A DNA stretch of 64,000 bases. It comes from Rhodocyclaceae bacterium (GTDB taxonomy: Bacteria > Pseudomonadota > Gammaproteobacteria > Burkholderiales > Rhodocyclaceae). Below are positions 49,457-57,938 of this stretch, piece after piece. The notes under the pieces were generated by a model, which did not search any database, was not told the origin of the DNA, and was given only the letters and a program-made list of their open reading frames with translations. A program made the position numbers and the translations under genes. The DNA lies in contig JACFMQ010000010.1 in the NCBI GenBank assembly GCA_019455325.1, positions 62,001-126,000 of the forward strand. The letters are read 5' to 3'. The stretch's first letter is position 1; each line of letters starts with the position of its first letter.

Positions 49457-49829
49457 GTTTCCTCCTGAAGTTGTCGAAGAACTCAAAAAGCATAAATCCA
49501 ATTGGGATGTGCTGTCCGAATCGCAGAAGGTCGAATCTTTGATCTCTCGCGTTCGCATCCTGGTCGGCGCCAGCGAGTTTTCCGCCGATGAGGTCGAGTT
49601 GGCGATGGATTTGGCGGTGAGCGCGCTGACTACGATGCGCGGTCGCGTTGTCACCGCGTTCGCTGGCGCCGCAGCACGTCCGGTATGCCAACCTGGGGGC
49701 GTCTGCTTCCCCGTCGGGACATCCGGCCTTGTCAAGGAGCTTCCCGATCCACTCCCTTCCCGTGGCGCCTGTTCCCCTGTTGAAGCGTCCGTTCTTGAAC
49801 GCGATGGAGGCAAGAGGTGCGCAGAGTGA
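49455..49829 (+). CDS. Small phage protein, unknown
   Basis: 124 residues, MFPPEVVEELKKHKSNWDVL..., with helical N-terminal half similar to 49062-49211. The C-terminal 45 residues are low in recognisable structure. GGGG lies 6 bp before the ATG. Confidence 0.5.
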   Translation: MFPPEVVEELKKHKSNWDVLSESQKVESLISRVRILVGASEFSADEVELAMDLAVSALTTMRGRVVTAFAGAAARPVCQPGGVCFPVGTSGLVKELPDPLPSRGACSPVEASVLERDGGKRCAE

Positions 49830-50107
49830 TCCGCAGTCATCTGGACATCCCGGCTGACGCTGACGACCACTGCCGCCTGGTTCTCCAGTTGGCAAATCGT
49901 TGTGCCGGCATGTTTTCCGGCGCGGGTCTCCACGTCTCGTTCCACATGAGATGCGGCGATCTGGTGGCCATCCCGGATTTGATGCAGCGCGGGGTGTTGC
50001 TGGCTGCAATCGAGATTCGCGAGGTGCTTGCATCGTCAGCGGATGGACGGAAAGCCTTGCGTGATCTCGGATTTGAGCCACTCCTTGAGGATGTCGAAGG
50101 TAAATGA
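49817..50107 (+). CDS. Small phage protein, unknown
   Basis: 96 residues from a GTG with GGAGG upstream (VRRVIRSHLDIPADADDHCR...). Overlaps the end of the previous gene by 13 bp and the convergent DUF2513 gene by 72 bp. Confidence 0.5.
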   Translation: MRRVIRSHLDIPADADDHCRLVLQLANRCAGMFSGAGLHVSFHMRCGDLVAIPDLMQRGVLLAAIEIREVLASSADGRKALRDLGFEPLLEDVEGK

Positions 50108-50398
50108 AATGCCGGGCTTGAATACGTTGTCCCTGGCTTTCGCCCACAGCGTTTCGTCCGCGATGGCGGCGGCGAACTCGCATCCATCCCATGTGAGGCG
50201 CGTCACGATCGCGTACACGGCTTTGGACCCGCTGCCAGCCATGGCGCTGGCCTCGATCAGTCCGGCCTCTTTCAGCCAGATGACGTGGGTAACGAAGACA
50301 TTTTCTTCCACGCCGTCGATTGCCTCTAGCGTCTCGCCATACGGCATGTCCTCCGTCGCCAGAATGATCTTCCTGACGATGTCCATATCCCTTTTCAT
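50036..50398 (-). CDS. DUF2513 family protein
   Basis: 120 residues, MKRDMDIVRKIILATEDMPYG...HVIWLKEAGLIEAS...VTRLTWDGCEFAAAI, the DUF2513 winged-helix-like pattern seen in phages and plasmids. GGAGG before the ATG. Function unknown; probably DNA-binding. Confidence 0.8.
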   Translation of the reverse strand: MKRDMDIVRKIILATEDMPYGETLEAIDGVEENVFVTHVIWLKEAGLIEASAMAGSGSKAVYAIVTRLTWDGCEFAAAIADETLWAKARDNVFKPGISFTFDILKEWLKSEITQGFPSIR

Positions 50399-50503
50399 GA
50401 CCGCCTCCTTCCTGATGGGTTGATGACGTGAGAATCAACAATTCTATCAGCATGGTTGCGGTCTCCTCGCTCTCGCGCCCCTCCCTCGCGAGAGAAGTGC
50501 TTG

Positions 50504-50537
50504 CCCGCGCCGGCCGGTGGTCGGCGCGGGTTTTTTT
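50504..50537 (+). terminator. Rho-independent terminator upstream of the CII-type gene
   Basis: CCCGCGCCG / CGGCGCGGG stem with a 9-base loop and T7. A second small hairpin (CTCTCGCG/CGCGAGAG) lies at 50470-50494. Together they could be an early-transcript stop bypassed by antitermination, like lambda tR1. Confidence 0.85.
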
Positions 50538-50624
50538 CGGGAGGTGGCGGCGCGGCGCGTCGTTGCTGTTCATGGCGCCATCATCGCTCCACGACGCCGT
50601 GGCGTGAACTGAGGGAGGTTCGGT

Positions 50625-51128
50625 ATGACTCATGGAAACGAAGCCCTGCGCGGCCGGCGTGACCCGGTCGCGGTGCTGCATCAGGATTTGCTCGCGGCGC
50701 CCGGTGGAATCGCCGGCGCAGCGCGGCTTGTTGGCCGGTCGGCCGGGGTAATGCACAACAAGTTCAGCGAGGCGATGCCGCAGTACGAGATCACCGTGCG
50801 TGAGGCCATCGCCCTGGCGCACGCCGTCAGTTCGACCGGATTCGCCGAGGCGGTCTGCGACCAGTTCGACGGCGTGTTCCTGCCGCTGCCGCCGCAGCGG
50901 CCGGGCGAGGACGACGTGTTGCAGGCGTACCTCGACATCGTCAGGCAGATGGGCGACCTCGCGCGCGAGTTCACTGAGGCCCGCGAGGACGGAGTCATCG
51001 AGCCGGCCGAATTCGCGGCGCTCAGGCTGCGCGGGCACCGGACCATCGGCGCGATCCAGTGCCTGCTGTCCGAGCTGCAGTTGCTGGTGCGCGAGGTTCC
51101 CGCGCCGGCGCTGGCTGCGGCGTGCTGA
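50625..51128 (+). CDS. Phage regulatory protein, CII-like
   Basis: 167 residues. ALRGRRDPVAVLHQDLLAAP, ARLVGRSAGVMHNKF and YEITVREAIALAHAV follow the phage_CII (PF06892-type) pattern of helical regulators that act early in infection. It lies past a strong terminator and ahead of the replication gene, the cII position. GAGGGAGG precedes the ATG. Confidence 0.75.
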   Translation: MTHGNEALRGRRDPVAVLHQDLLAAPGGIAGAARLVGRSAGVMHNKFSEAMPQYEITVREAIALAHAVSSTGFAEAVCDQFDGVFLPLPPQRPGEDDVLQAYLDIVRQMGDLAREFTEAREDGVIEPAEFAALRLRGHRTIGAIQCLLSELQLLVREVPAPALAAAC

Positions 51129-51147
51129 TCCGCCGGGGGTTGCCGCT

Positions 51148-52125
51148 GTGCAGATGATCGTCCTCACCGAAGCGGAACTGGATCTGCTCTCCGGCGAGCC
51201 GGCCGAGGTACTGAAGCTCTACGTCTGCCTGCGGCGGCGAATGGATTTCGCGACGGGCCTCGTCGGCGCGATGACCGGCGTGTCGTGGTGGGCGCTGCGC
51301 GAGGACATGCACGTGAGCGGCGCCCAGGGCCGCGCGCGCGGCGAAAGCGGCACGCCGAGCGAGCGCATGGTCGAGCGGAAGGTGGATCGCCTCGTCGCGC
51401 TCGGCCTCGTCGAGCGCCGGTCGCTCTACCGCAAACTCGTTTTTTTGCTCCCCATGGCCCACCGCGCATCGGCACGTCCAAAAGAAGTGGGGCCGAGTTG
51501 GGGCCGAGAGGCGGGGCCGGAAGTGGGGCCGGAAGTGGGTCCGACCGAATCCCAGACGGCGCAATGGTTTGCGGAAGAAGTGGGGCCGAAAGTGGGGCCG
51601 GAAGTGGGGCCGAGTTGGGGCCGAGAAGTGGGGCCAACATCAGGTATCAGGGTAAACCATCTCTCTAAATCAAAGCCAGCGGCAGCACTACCCGCGGTGG
51701 TAGACGCGCGCGAGGCGCTGTTGCTGGCGCCGCAGCAGATGGCCGAATGGCTGCGAGAGGCCGAGAGGCGCCGGGGCAAGATTCTGCGTGTGGTGCCGAC
51801 CGATCCGCTGCTGAAAACCTGGTCTTCAGAGAGGGTGCAACTCGACGACCTGCGCGCCGCCCATGCCATGGCGGTTGCGGACCGCGATGCGCGCGGCGAG
51901 CCGGCGCCGGTCTCGCCGGGCTTCCTGCGCATCTTCCTCGACCGGCTGCGCAGGCGAAACGGCGGCGTCGAAAACGACGTGCCGTGGTTCCGGTCGGCGG
52001 CGGGCATCGAGGCGCAGGGCGCGGCGCTCGGGGTTTTCAGGCAACCGGGCGAGCGGTTCCCGAGCTTCAGGGCGCGGGTCTATGCCGCGGCCGGAATCAC
52101 CGACGACGTTGCGAGGAGGTTGTAG
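51148..52125 (+). CDS. Replication initiation protein (lambda O-like) with internal repeats
   Basis: 325 residues. The N-terminal part (about 1-105) looks like a winged helix (LLSGEPAEVLKLYVCLRRRM...SERMVERKVDRLVALGLVER). A central Gly/Pro/Val segment (about 113-163) is made of EVGP units encoded by 12-bp DNA repeats. The C-terminal part (AMAVADRDARGEPAPVSPGF...RRNGGVEND) resembles the ends of phage replication proteins. Likely initiates phage replication from repeats within its own gene, as lambda O does. Start GTG 51148 or ATG 51154. Confidence 0.65.
   Translation: MQMIVLTEAELDLLSGEPAEVLKLYVCLRRRMDFATGLVGAMTGVSWWALREDMHVSGAQGRARGESGTPSERMVERKVDRLVALGLVERRSLYRKLVFLLPMAHRASARPKEVGPSWGREAGPEVGPEVGPTESQTAQWFAEEVGPKVGPEVGPSWGREVGPTSGIRVNHLSKSKPAAALPAVVDAREALLLAPQQMAEWLREAERRRGKILRVVPTDPLLKTWSSERVQLDDLRAAHAMAVADRDARGEPAPVSPGFLRIFLDRLRRRNGGVENDVPWFRSAAGIEAQGAALGVFRQPGERFPSFRARVYAAAGITDDVARRL
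51485..51635 (+). repeat. AAGTGGGGCC iteron-like repeats (candidate phage origin)
   Basis: AAGTGGGGCC occurs six times exactly (51485, 51521, 51578, 51590, 51602, 51626) and once as AAGTGGGTCC (51533), mostly at 12-bp steps, with two GTTGGGGCC variants between them. An AT-richer stretch follows (51640-51685). The arrangement matches iterons plus an unwinding region inside a replication gene. Confidence 0.6.
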
Positions 52126-52127
52126 CC

Positions 52128-52343
52128 ATGAGCTTTGCATGCGGCAACAAGGAATGGGCCGTCGCCGTCGAGCGCCGCGCCCAAAGCGGCGAGCGCATTC
52201 CTCACCACCTGCTGCGCATCGCCGGCGAGGCGCTGGGCCGGACGATCGAGCGCCGCGTTCCGGCGTGCCGCCCCGACCACGCCGACCTCGCCGCGGGCGA
52301 CGACAGCTTCGCCCAGGCCGACGACGAGATGGTGCCGCTATGA
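52128..52343 (+). CDS. Small phage protein
   Basis: 71 residues, MSFACGNKEWAVAVERRAQS...IAGEALGRTIERRVP. GAGGAGG before the ATG, directly after the replication gene. Function unknown. Confidence 0.6.
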   Translation: MSFACGNKEWAVAVERRAQSGERIPHHLLRIAGEALGRTIERRVPACRPDHADLAAGDDSFAQADDEMVPL

Positions 52344-52588
52344 GCGTCGTCGTCAGCAAACAGACCGGCGATGCGCTGGCCAGGGTGATGACCTTCTTCG
52401 GTATCGACGAGTACAACCGGCCGCTGTTCCGCGCGGCGGCCGAGTCCTGTGGCGTCGAGGCGTTCAGCGCCTTCATTGGTGCGCTCGATGCGGCCGTTCA
52501 ACGAGACAGTCGATACGGCGTCGGCTCGCGTATTCGCGAGCAGGCGAAGGCGGGGATTCGTGACGGAGCGAGGCGAAACAATGGATGA
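52340..52588 (+). CDS. Small phage protein
   Basis: 82 residues, MSVVVSKQTGDALARVMTFF..., helical. Coupled to its neighbours by short overlaps (4 bp and 8 bp). Function unknown. Confidence 0.55.
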   Translation: MSVVVSKQTGDALARVMTFFGIDEYNRPLFRAAAESCGVEAFSAFIGALDAAVQRDSRYGVGSRIREQAKAGIRDGARRNNG

Positions 52589-53162
52589 GCTGCTGAGAGT
52601 GGAGGGCGCGGTTTCTGCAACGGCCTCCGGCAATCTGACGTGGGAACGCTGGCCGCACGATGTGGCGACTGCGCTCGGATTTGCCGGCCAGCGCAACCCG
52701 GTCGGGTTCGCGGTGGTGCGCTACCTGGCGGATCCACCGAGCTCGGCGGCCGTGTGGAACGTGGTGCTGTGCCTGACCAGCGAGTTGATCCGCCGCGGCG
52801 TATCCGCTGACGATGCGAAGAACGCCGCCTGGCATGCCTTCGACTTCTGGCGCGACATCCGCTGCCGGTCATGCCACGGACGCGGGCATGTCGGTGCCAC
52901 GCAGCAGCCTTGCCCTGTGTGCGGCGGCTCCGGTCATCGCCGATTGCCGGATGGACCGGAGACTCTTCGCGATGCGATCTCGGCGCTGATCAATGCCGAG
53001 CAGTGGATGGAGGGGCAACTGGCGAAGCGCCTGAAGGATGCGGCGCCACAGGCGGCAGCCGGAGAGTATTCGGTACATCTCCCGGCGCTGCCGGGAGTGC
53101 AGGATTCCGGCTTCAACAGCAGCGCGGCTGCTGGGTTTCGCGGGCGGTTCGATGGCGAGTAG
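52581..53162 (+). CDS. DnaJ-type zinc-finger phage protein (possible late antiterminator)
   Basis: 193 residues. CRSCHGRGHV...CPVCGGSGHRR (about 94-117) is a DnaJ-like double CxxCxGxG knuckle as found in lambdoid Q-type and related late regulators. N-terminal half helical. Its place, last of the early genes before HNH and terminase, fits a late-gene regulator; not proven. Confidence 0.5.
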   Translation: MDELLRVEGAVSATASGNLTWERWPHDVATALGFAGQRNPVGFAVVRYLADPPSSAAVWNVVLCLTSELIRRGVSADDAKNAAWHAFDFWRDIRCRSCHGRGHVGATQQPCPVCGGSGHRRLPDGPETLRDAISALINAEQWMEGQLAKRLKDAAPQAAAGEYSVHLPALPGVQDSGFNSSAAAGFRGRFDGE

Positions 53163-53213
53163 TGCGCGGGGTGTTGACAGCGTGTTGTACTCTGTCAATG
53201 AGGGGCTGCATTT

Positions 53214-53606
53214 GTGCCAGTAGCAGCCCCCCGGCCCTGCCGGCATTTGGGTTGCAGCAAGCTGGTCCGCGACGGATCGGGCTACTGCGAATCCCACCAG
53301 CCCGACCGGCAACGCGGAAAATTCTCCGACCGACAACGAGGCAGCCGCCATGAGCGCGGCTACGGTGCCGACTGGGTGCGCCGGCGAATCGTAATCCTCC
53401 GCCGCGATGGCGGGCTGTGCCAGCCATGTCTGCGCGCAGGCAGGGTTACGACGGCGACGCAGGTCGACCACATCACGCCGAAGTCTGACGGCGGCACGGA
53501 TGCCGAAGACAACCTGCAGTCCATCTGCGCCGACTGCCACGCCGCGAAGACCGCCGCCGAGGCCGGCGGCGCCCGCCGCCGGCCATCGAGCCGCCGGGAG
53601 GGGTAG
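53214..53606 (+). CDS. HNH endonuclease
   Basis: 130 residues from a GTG. An N-terminal Cys/His knuckle (CRHLGCSKLV...YCESH), then the HNH core: CQPCLRAGR, VDHITPKSDGGTDAEDNLQSICADCHAAKT. Located just upstream of the terminase genes, as in HK97-type phages where it aids DNA cleavage in packaging. GAGGGG upstream. An inverted repeat TTGACAG/CTGTCAA lies at 53174-53198. Confidence 0.9.
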   Translation: MPVAAPRPCRHLGCSKLVRDGSGYCESHQPDRQRGKFSDRQRGSRHERGYGADWVRRRIVILRRDGGLCQPCLRAGRVTTATQVDHITPKSDGGTDAEDNLQSICADCHAAKTAAEAGGARRRPSSRREG

Positions 53607-53770
53607 GGGGGGTCGAATCTCCCCCGCCTTTTCCCAGGGGACCGGGCCGTTCCCCGATCTTTCATGGGGAGGTTTTTGGGGAGGGGGAGGGGTAAGAATT
53701 TGCCCGCCCAGGATTGACGATCATCTCGCCTCGAACCGTTTTTGAACCCAAGGATTGAACTGGAGCCGCT

Positions 53771-54256
53771 GTGGACGACGGAAAGCCGAAGCTGGTGCCG
53801 TTGGAAGGCGGTGCCTCGGATAGCAAAAGGCGGGTGGTTGGTGGCGTCGAGATTCCGTCGCCGCCACCGGGCTCCCATTTAACGACCGGTGGCCGGCGGC
53901 TCTACGACTGGATCTGCGAGGCGCTGATAAGGGACGGACGGAAGATCAGCGCGGCTGGGCTCCAGATCGTCCTGCTGGTGCACACATTCCAGACCTGGTC
54001 GGCGGACATGAAGCTGTGTCTCGACCACGGGCGGTATGGAGAGAGTAAAGACGGCAACCGGTTCGAGCTGCCGCACAGCTACAACGAGCGGAACGCGCGC
54101 GCAGAGATCAAACGGGAGTTGCCCGAGGCATGCTTGACGGTGATGTCGCAGATCGAGGCCAGGCTCAAGGAGAGCAAGGTGGCCACCGGCGTGCAGGACG
54201 ACCTGTTCGCCGATCTGGTGGATCACGCAAGGGATCGGCCAAGCGCGAGCGCCTGA
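53771..54256 (+). CDS. Terminase small subunit (P27-like)
   Basis: 161 residues from a GTG. The segment GRRLYDWICEALIRDGRKIS, LQIVLLVHTFQTWSADM and a C-terminal ARLKESKVATGVQDDLFADL fit P27-family small terminases. Binds the packaging site and recruits TerL. The 164 bp before it (53607-53770) hold no gene; a G-rich run lies at about 53670-53695. Confidence 0.8.
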   Translation: MDDGKPKLVPLEGGASDSKRRVVGGVEIPSPPPGSHLTTGGRRLYDWICEALIRDGRKISAAGLQIVLLVHTFQTWSADMKLCLDHGRYGESKDGNRFELPHSYNERNARAEIKRELPEACLTVMSQIEARLKESKVATGVQDDLFADLVDHARDRPSASA

Positions 54257-55962
54257 TCCCGCCGGAGTCCGGGTGGGTTGAGTGGGATCGTGATTACGGC
54301 GTGCCTGTCCTGCGCGGCGAGATCGTCGTCGGGAGGTTCGTGCTGCTGGCGGTGGAGCGCCACTACAGAGATCTGCAGCAAGCCGGGAAGCGCGGGCTGG
54401 TCTTCAGTCCTTCGCACGCCTGGCACATGATCCGGTTCATCGAGCGGTACTTCGTCCATATCAAGGGAGCGCTCGCCGGAAAGCCGATCCGGCTCGATCC
54501 GTGGCAGAAGTTCTGGACGGCGGTCCTGTACGGCTGGCGCCGCGCGGATGGGCGCCGAAGGTTTACGCGTGCCTACGAGGAGGTTGCCCGGAAGAACGGG
54601 AAGAGCACCTGGAAAGGCCCGCAGGGTGCCTACCTGTTCATGATGGATGGCGAGCCGGGCGCCGAAGTCTACGCCGTCGCCACGACGCGCGAGCAGGCGA
54701 TGACGGTGTTCAAGCCGGCCTTCGAGAATTTCAAGCGCTGGCGCCGTCAGTCTGCCGGGGTCGCGCGAAGTTTCCGGATCTTCGAGGGGCTGAACCAGGA
54801 GCGCATCGAGGCCGGGTCGTCGGTGTTCAAGCCGATCGCCAGCAACGCCGATGCGCAGGACGGGTTCAACCCGTCGGCCGTGCTCTACGACGAGCTGCAT
54901 GCGCAGAAGTCGCGAGAGCAGTGGGACGTTCTTGAGTCCGGGTTCGGCGCACGCTCGCAGCCGCTGCTGTCCGCGATCACAACGGCCGGATTCATCCTTG
55001 ACGGGATCTGTACGGAGGTGCGCAGCTACCTGGTGTCCGTGCTCGAAGCGCGGCGCGCCGACGACGACCTTTTCGGCTACATCTACACCCTCGACGAAGG
55101 CGACGACCCTTTCGACGAGCGGACATGGATCAAGGCGAACCCCGGCCTCGGCTCGTCGAAGGGGATCGACTACATGCGCGGTATGGCACGGAAGGCGAAG
55201 GCCCTGCCGTCGGCGCTGGCGAACTTCAAGACCAAGGATCTGAACATCTGGTGCAACGATGCCGAGGGGTGGATCGACCTGTCGGTGTGGGACAAGGGTG
55301 GGAAGAAGTTCTGTGCGGAATTGCTGGCCGGCCGCGAGTGCTACGGCGGCCTGGACCTGGCCAGCACGCGCGACCTGACGGCCTTCGCGCTGGTGTTTCC
55401 GCCCAAGGATGGCGGCGGCGACTGGTACGCCATCGTTCGCACGTGGTGCCCGCGTGCCAAGGTCGATGAGCAGGCAGACGATGCCGCGCCCTACGACAGA
55501 TGGGAGAAGGAAGGTTGGCTGACGGTGACGGACGGAAATGTCACCGACTACCAGCCGGTCGCCGCGGCCATCCTGGATGCGATCGCGACCTACGATGTCC
55601 GGGAGATCGGATTCGACCGCTGGAACGCGCAGCAGCTGAGCAACGAGCTGATCGAACGCGAGGTGCCGCTGGTCGAGGTGCCGCAGAACACCGGCGGCAT
55701 GTATCCGGGGTCGAAGAAGCTCGAAGAACTGATCTACGGCCGCCGCTTGCGCCATGCCGCAAACCCTGTGCTCCGCTGGGCCGTCGGCAACGTCTCGCTG
55801 CTGTACGACAGCAACGAGAATTTCCGCCCCGACAAGAAGCGCAGTCGGCCGAAGGGGCGCATCGATCCGGCCGTCGCCGTCGTCATGGCGCTGAGTCGGG
55901 CCGTTGCCTACGTCGAAGAGGAATCGTCCTTCTGGGAGACCGGGGAGGGCAAACAGGACTGA
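54130..55962 (+). CDS. Terminase large subunit (HK97 type)
   Basis: Up to 610 residues. ATPase part: DPWQKFWTAVLYGWRR, EEVARKNGKST (Walker A), LYDELHAQKSREQWDVL (Walker B) and TTAG; nuclease part: GLDLASTRDLTAFAL, IGFDRWNAQQL and RIDPAVAVVMAL with metal-binding Asp residues. Cuts and pumps phage DNA into proheads. The ATG at 54130 implies a 127-bp overlap with the small subunit; the conserved part begins near RLIPPESGW (54250), where no ATG or GTG is close, so the true start is uncertain. Confidence 0.92.
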   Translation: MLDGDVADRGQAQGEQGGHRRAGRPVRRSGGSRKGSAKRERLIPPESGWVEWDRDYGVPVLRGEIVVGRFVLLAVERHYRDLQQAGKRGLVFSPSHAWHMIRFIERYFVHIKGALAGKPIRLDPWQKFWTAVLYGWRRADGRRRFTRAYEEVARKNGKSTWKGPQGAYLFMMDGEPGAEVYAVATTREQAMTVFKPAFENFKRWRRQSAGVARSFRIFEGLNQERIEAGSSVFKPIASNADAQDGFNPSAVLYDELHAQKSREQWDVLESGFGARSQPLLSAITTAGFILDGICTEVRSYLVSVLEARRADDDLFGYIYTLDEGDDPFDERTWIKANPGLGSSKGIDYMRGMARKAKALPSALANFKTKDLNIWCNDAEGWIDLSVWDKGGKKFCAELLAGRECYGGLDLASTRDLTAFALVFPPKDGGGDWYAIVRTWCPRAKVDEQADDAAPYDRWEKEGWLTVTDGNVTDYQPVAAAILDAIATYDVREIGFDRWNAQQLSNELIEREVPLVEVPQNTGGMYPGSKKLEELIYGRRLRHAANPVLRWAVGNVSLLYDSNENFRPDKKRSRPKGRIDPAVAVVMALSRAVAYVEEESSFWETGEGKQD

Positions 55963-55965
55963 TCC

Positions 55966-57183
55966 ATGAATCTACGCGCAATCTGGCCGTTCGGCCGAAA
56001 AAGCGGCGATGGCCCGATTGTCGACTCGCATGGGCTGTGGCAGGCGCTTCATGGCGGCCGCGTCGCCAAGACCGGAACGGCGGTGACGCTCGAATCCGCG
56101 ATGCGCGTCACTGCCGTCCTGGCCTGCGCCCGGGTCATCGCCGAGGGCATCGCCCAGGTGCCGTTCAAGCTCTACCGCGGCGAGGGTCGGTCGCGCGAGG
56201 CGGCGAAGGATCATCCGCTGTACGAGGTTCTGCATCGTCGCCCGAACGGCTGGATGTCGTCGTTCGAGCTGCGCGAGGTCATGGGTTACCACTGCGTTCT
56301 GGCGCGCGGCTTCACCGCGTTCGCGAACCGCGGCAGGGGCGGCCGCGTCGTCGAGCTGATCCCGCTTCTGCCGAACACCGTCAAGGTGAGGCAGAACAAG
56401 GACTGGTCGCTCACCTACGAGGTGACGGCCAGCAATGGCAGCGTGCGCGAATTTTCGCAGGAATCGATCTGGCATGTGCGCGGCCCGAGCTGGAATGGCG
56501 TGGTCGGCATGGATGTGATCGGTCTCGCGCGCGAAGCCATCGGACTCTCCATCGCCGCCGAGGACAGCCAGTCCGCGTTGCATGCGCGAGGCGCCAGGCC
56601 GAGCGGCCTGTATTCGGTCGAGGGCACGCTGAGCGACAAGCAGTACAAGGACCTCAAGAAGTGGATCGACGATAACTACGCCGGCGACGCGCAGGCGGGC
56701 ACCACCATGCTGCTCGATCGGATGGCGAAGTTCACGCCGATCCGGATGTCCGGTATCGATGCGCAGCACCTGGAGACGCGCCGCTTCCAGATCGAAGAGA
56801 TCTGCCGCGCCTTGCGCGTGATGCCGATCATGGCCGGCTACAGCGATAAAGCGGCGACCTACGCCAGCGCCGAGCAGATGTTCCTCGCGCACGTCGTGCA
56901 TACGCTGTCGCCGTGGTACGAGCGCATCGAGCAGTCGGCCGACTGCCAGCTCCTGACAGAGGACGACCGGCGTGCCGGCTGCTACGCGAAGTTCGCCGCC
57001 GCCGGACTGCTGCGCGGCGCGCTGAAAGACACGGCCGAGTACCTCGGGCTCCTGACGGATCGCGGCATCATGACCCGGAACGAAGCGCGCGAGAAGCTCG
57101 AACTGAACCCGCTGGACGGCCTGGACGAACCGATGACACCGATGAACATGCGCATCGGCAATGAAGAGGAAACCGGAAGATGA
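55966..57183 (+). CDS. Portal protein (HK97 family)
   Basis: 405 residues. LESAMRVTAVLACARVIAEG, VPFKLYR, LLPNTVKV and IFHVRG-like IWHVRGPSWNG, GLSIAAEDSQSALHARGARP and MAGYSDKAATYASAEQMFLA are phage portal (HK97 gp3-like) landmarks. Forms the dodecameric vertex for DNA passage. Confidence 0.95.
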   Translation: MNLRAIWPFGRKSGDGPIVDSHGLWQALHGGRVAKTGTAVTLESAMRVTAVLACARVIAEGIAQVPFKLYRGEGRSREAAKDHPLYEVLHRRPNGWMSSFELREVMGYHCVLARGFTAFANRGRGGRVVELIPLLPNTVKVRQNKDWSLTYEVTASNGSVREFSQESIWHVRGPSWNGVVGMDVIGLAREAIGLSIAAEDSQSALHARGARPSGLYSVEGTLSDKQYKDLKKWIDDNYAGDAQAGTTMLLDRMAKFTPIRMSGIDAQHLETRRFQIEEICRALRVMPIMAGYSDKAATYASAEQMFLAHVVHTLSPWYERIEQSADCQLLTEDDRRAGCYAKFAAAGLLRGALKDTAEYLGLLTDRGIMTRNEAREKLELNPLDGLDEPMTPMNMRIGNEEETGR

Positions 57184-57872
57184 ACCGATTTGACTGCTCG
57201 CTCGTCGAGCTGAAGTTCGCAGCCGACGCAGACGCCGAGGCGATGACCTTCGAGGGCTACGGCGCCGTTTTCGGCAACGTCGACTCCTACGGCGACGTGA
57301 TCGAGCCCGGCGCTTTCTCCCGCTTCCTGGCGGACGTCAAGTCCGGTGCGCAGCCGTGGCCGGCCATGCTCTCGCAGCACGGCGGCTGGCAGATGACGGC
57401 GGACGACATGACGCCCATCGGCGTCTGGACCGATTTCGCCGAGGACGGCCATGGCCTGAAGGTGAGCGGCAAGCTCGCCGACACGCCGCGCGGCCGCGAG
57501 ATGCACGCCCTCATGAAAATGGCGCCGCGCCCGGCCATCGACGGCATGAGCATCGGCTACATCGCCAAGGAATGGGAGCCGCGCAGCAAGCCGGAAGAGC
57601 CCAAGCGCCGCCTGAAGCGCATCGACCTGGTGGAGATTTCGCTCGTCACGAGGCCGGCGAACGGCCAGGCGCGCGTGCAGGCGGTCAAGTCCATCGAACA
57701 GATCTTCACGCTCGCGGACGCCGAGCGCTACCTGCGCGATGCCGGTGGCCTGTCACGCAGCGAAGCCGTGGCCGTCGTGTCGCGGATCAAGAGCATCGGC
57801 CGGGGCGATTCCGGCGATCTCGCCGAGCTGGCGGAGTTGATCAAGCGCAACACCGCCATTCTGAAGCACTGA
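57180..57872 (+). CDS. Prohead protease (HK97 family)
   Basis: 230 residues. EGYGAVFGNVDSYGDVIEPG, catalytic His in AMLSQHGGW, catalytic Ser in DGMSIGYIAKEW, and RRLKRIDLVEISLVTRPAN. Processes the capsid protein scaffold. 4-bp overlap with the portal gene. Confidence 0.94.
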   Translation: MNRFDCSLVELKFAADADAEAMTFEGYGAVFGNVDSYGDVIEPGAFSRFLADVKSGAQPWPAMLSQHGGWQMTADDMTPIGVWTDFAEDGHGLKVSGKLADTPRGREMHALMKMAPRPAIDGMSIGYIAKEWEPRSKPEEPKRRLKRIDLVEISLVTRPANGQARVQAVKSIEQIFTLADAERYLRDAGGLSRSEAVAVVSRIKSIGRGDSGDLAELAELIKRNTAILKH

Positions 57873-57900
57873 CGCACACAGCCGTTTCACGATCATCACC

Positions 57901-57924
57901 AGCCCGCCGCGCGCGGGCTTTTTA
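57901..57924 (+). terminator. Short hairpin before the capsid gene
   Basis: AGCCCGC - CGCGC - GCGGGCT followed by TTTTTA, 15 bp before the capsid ATG. Close relatives precede the tail-tube and tape-measure genes. Confidence 0.65.
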
Positions 57925-57938
57925 CTTTGGAGGCCGAC

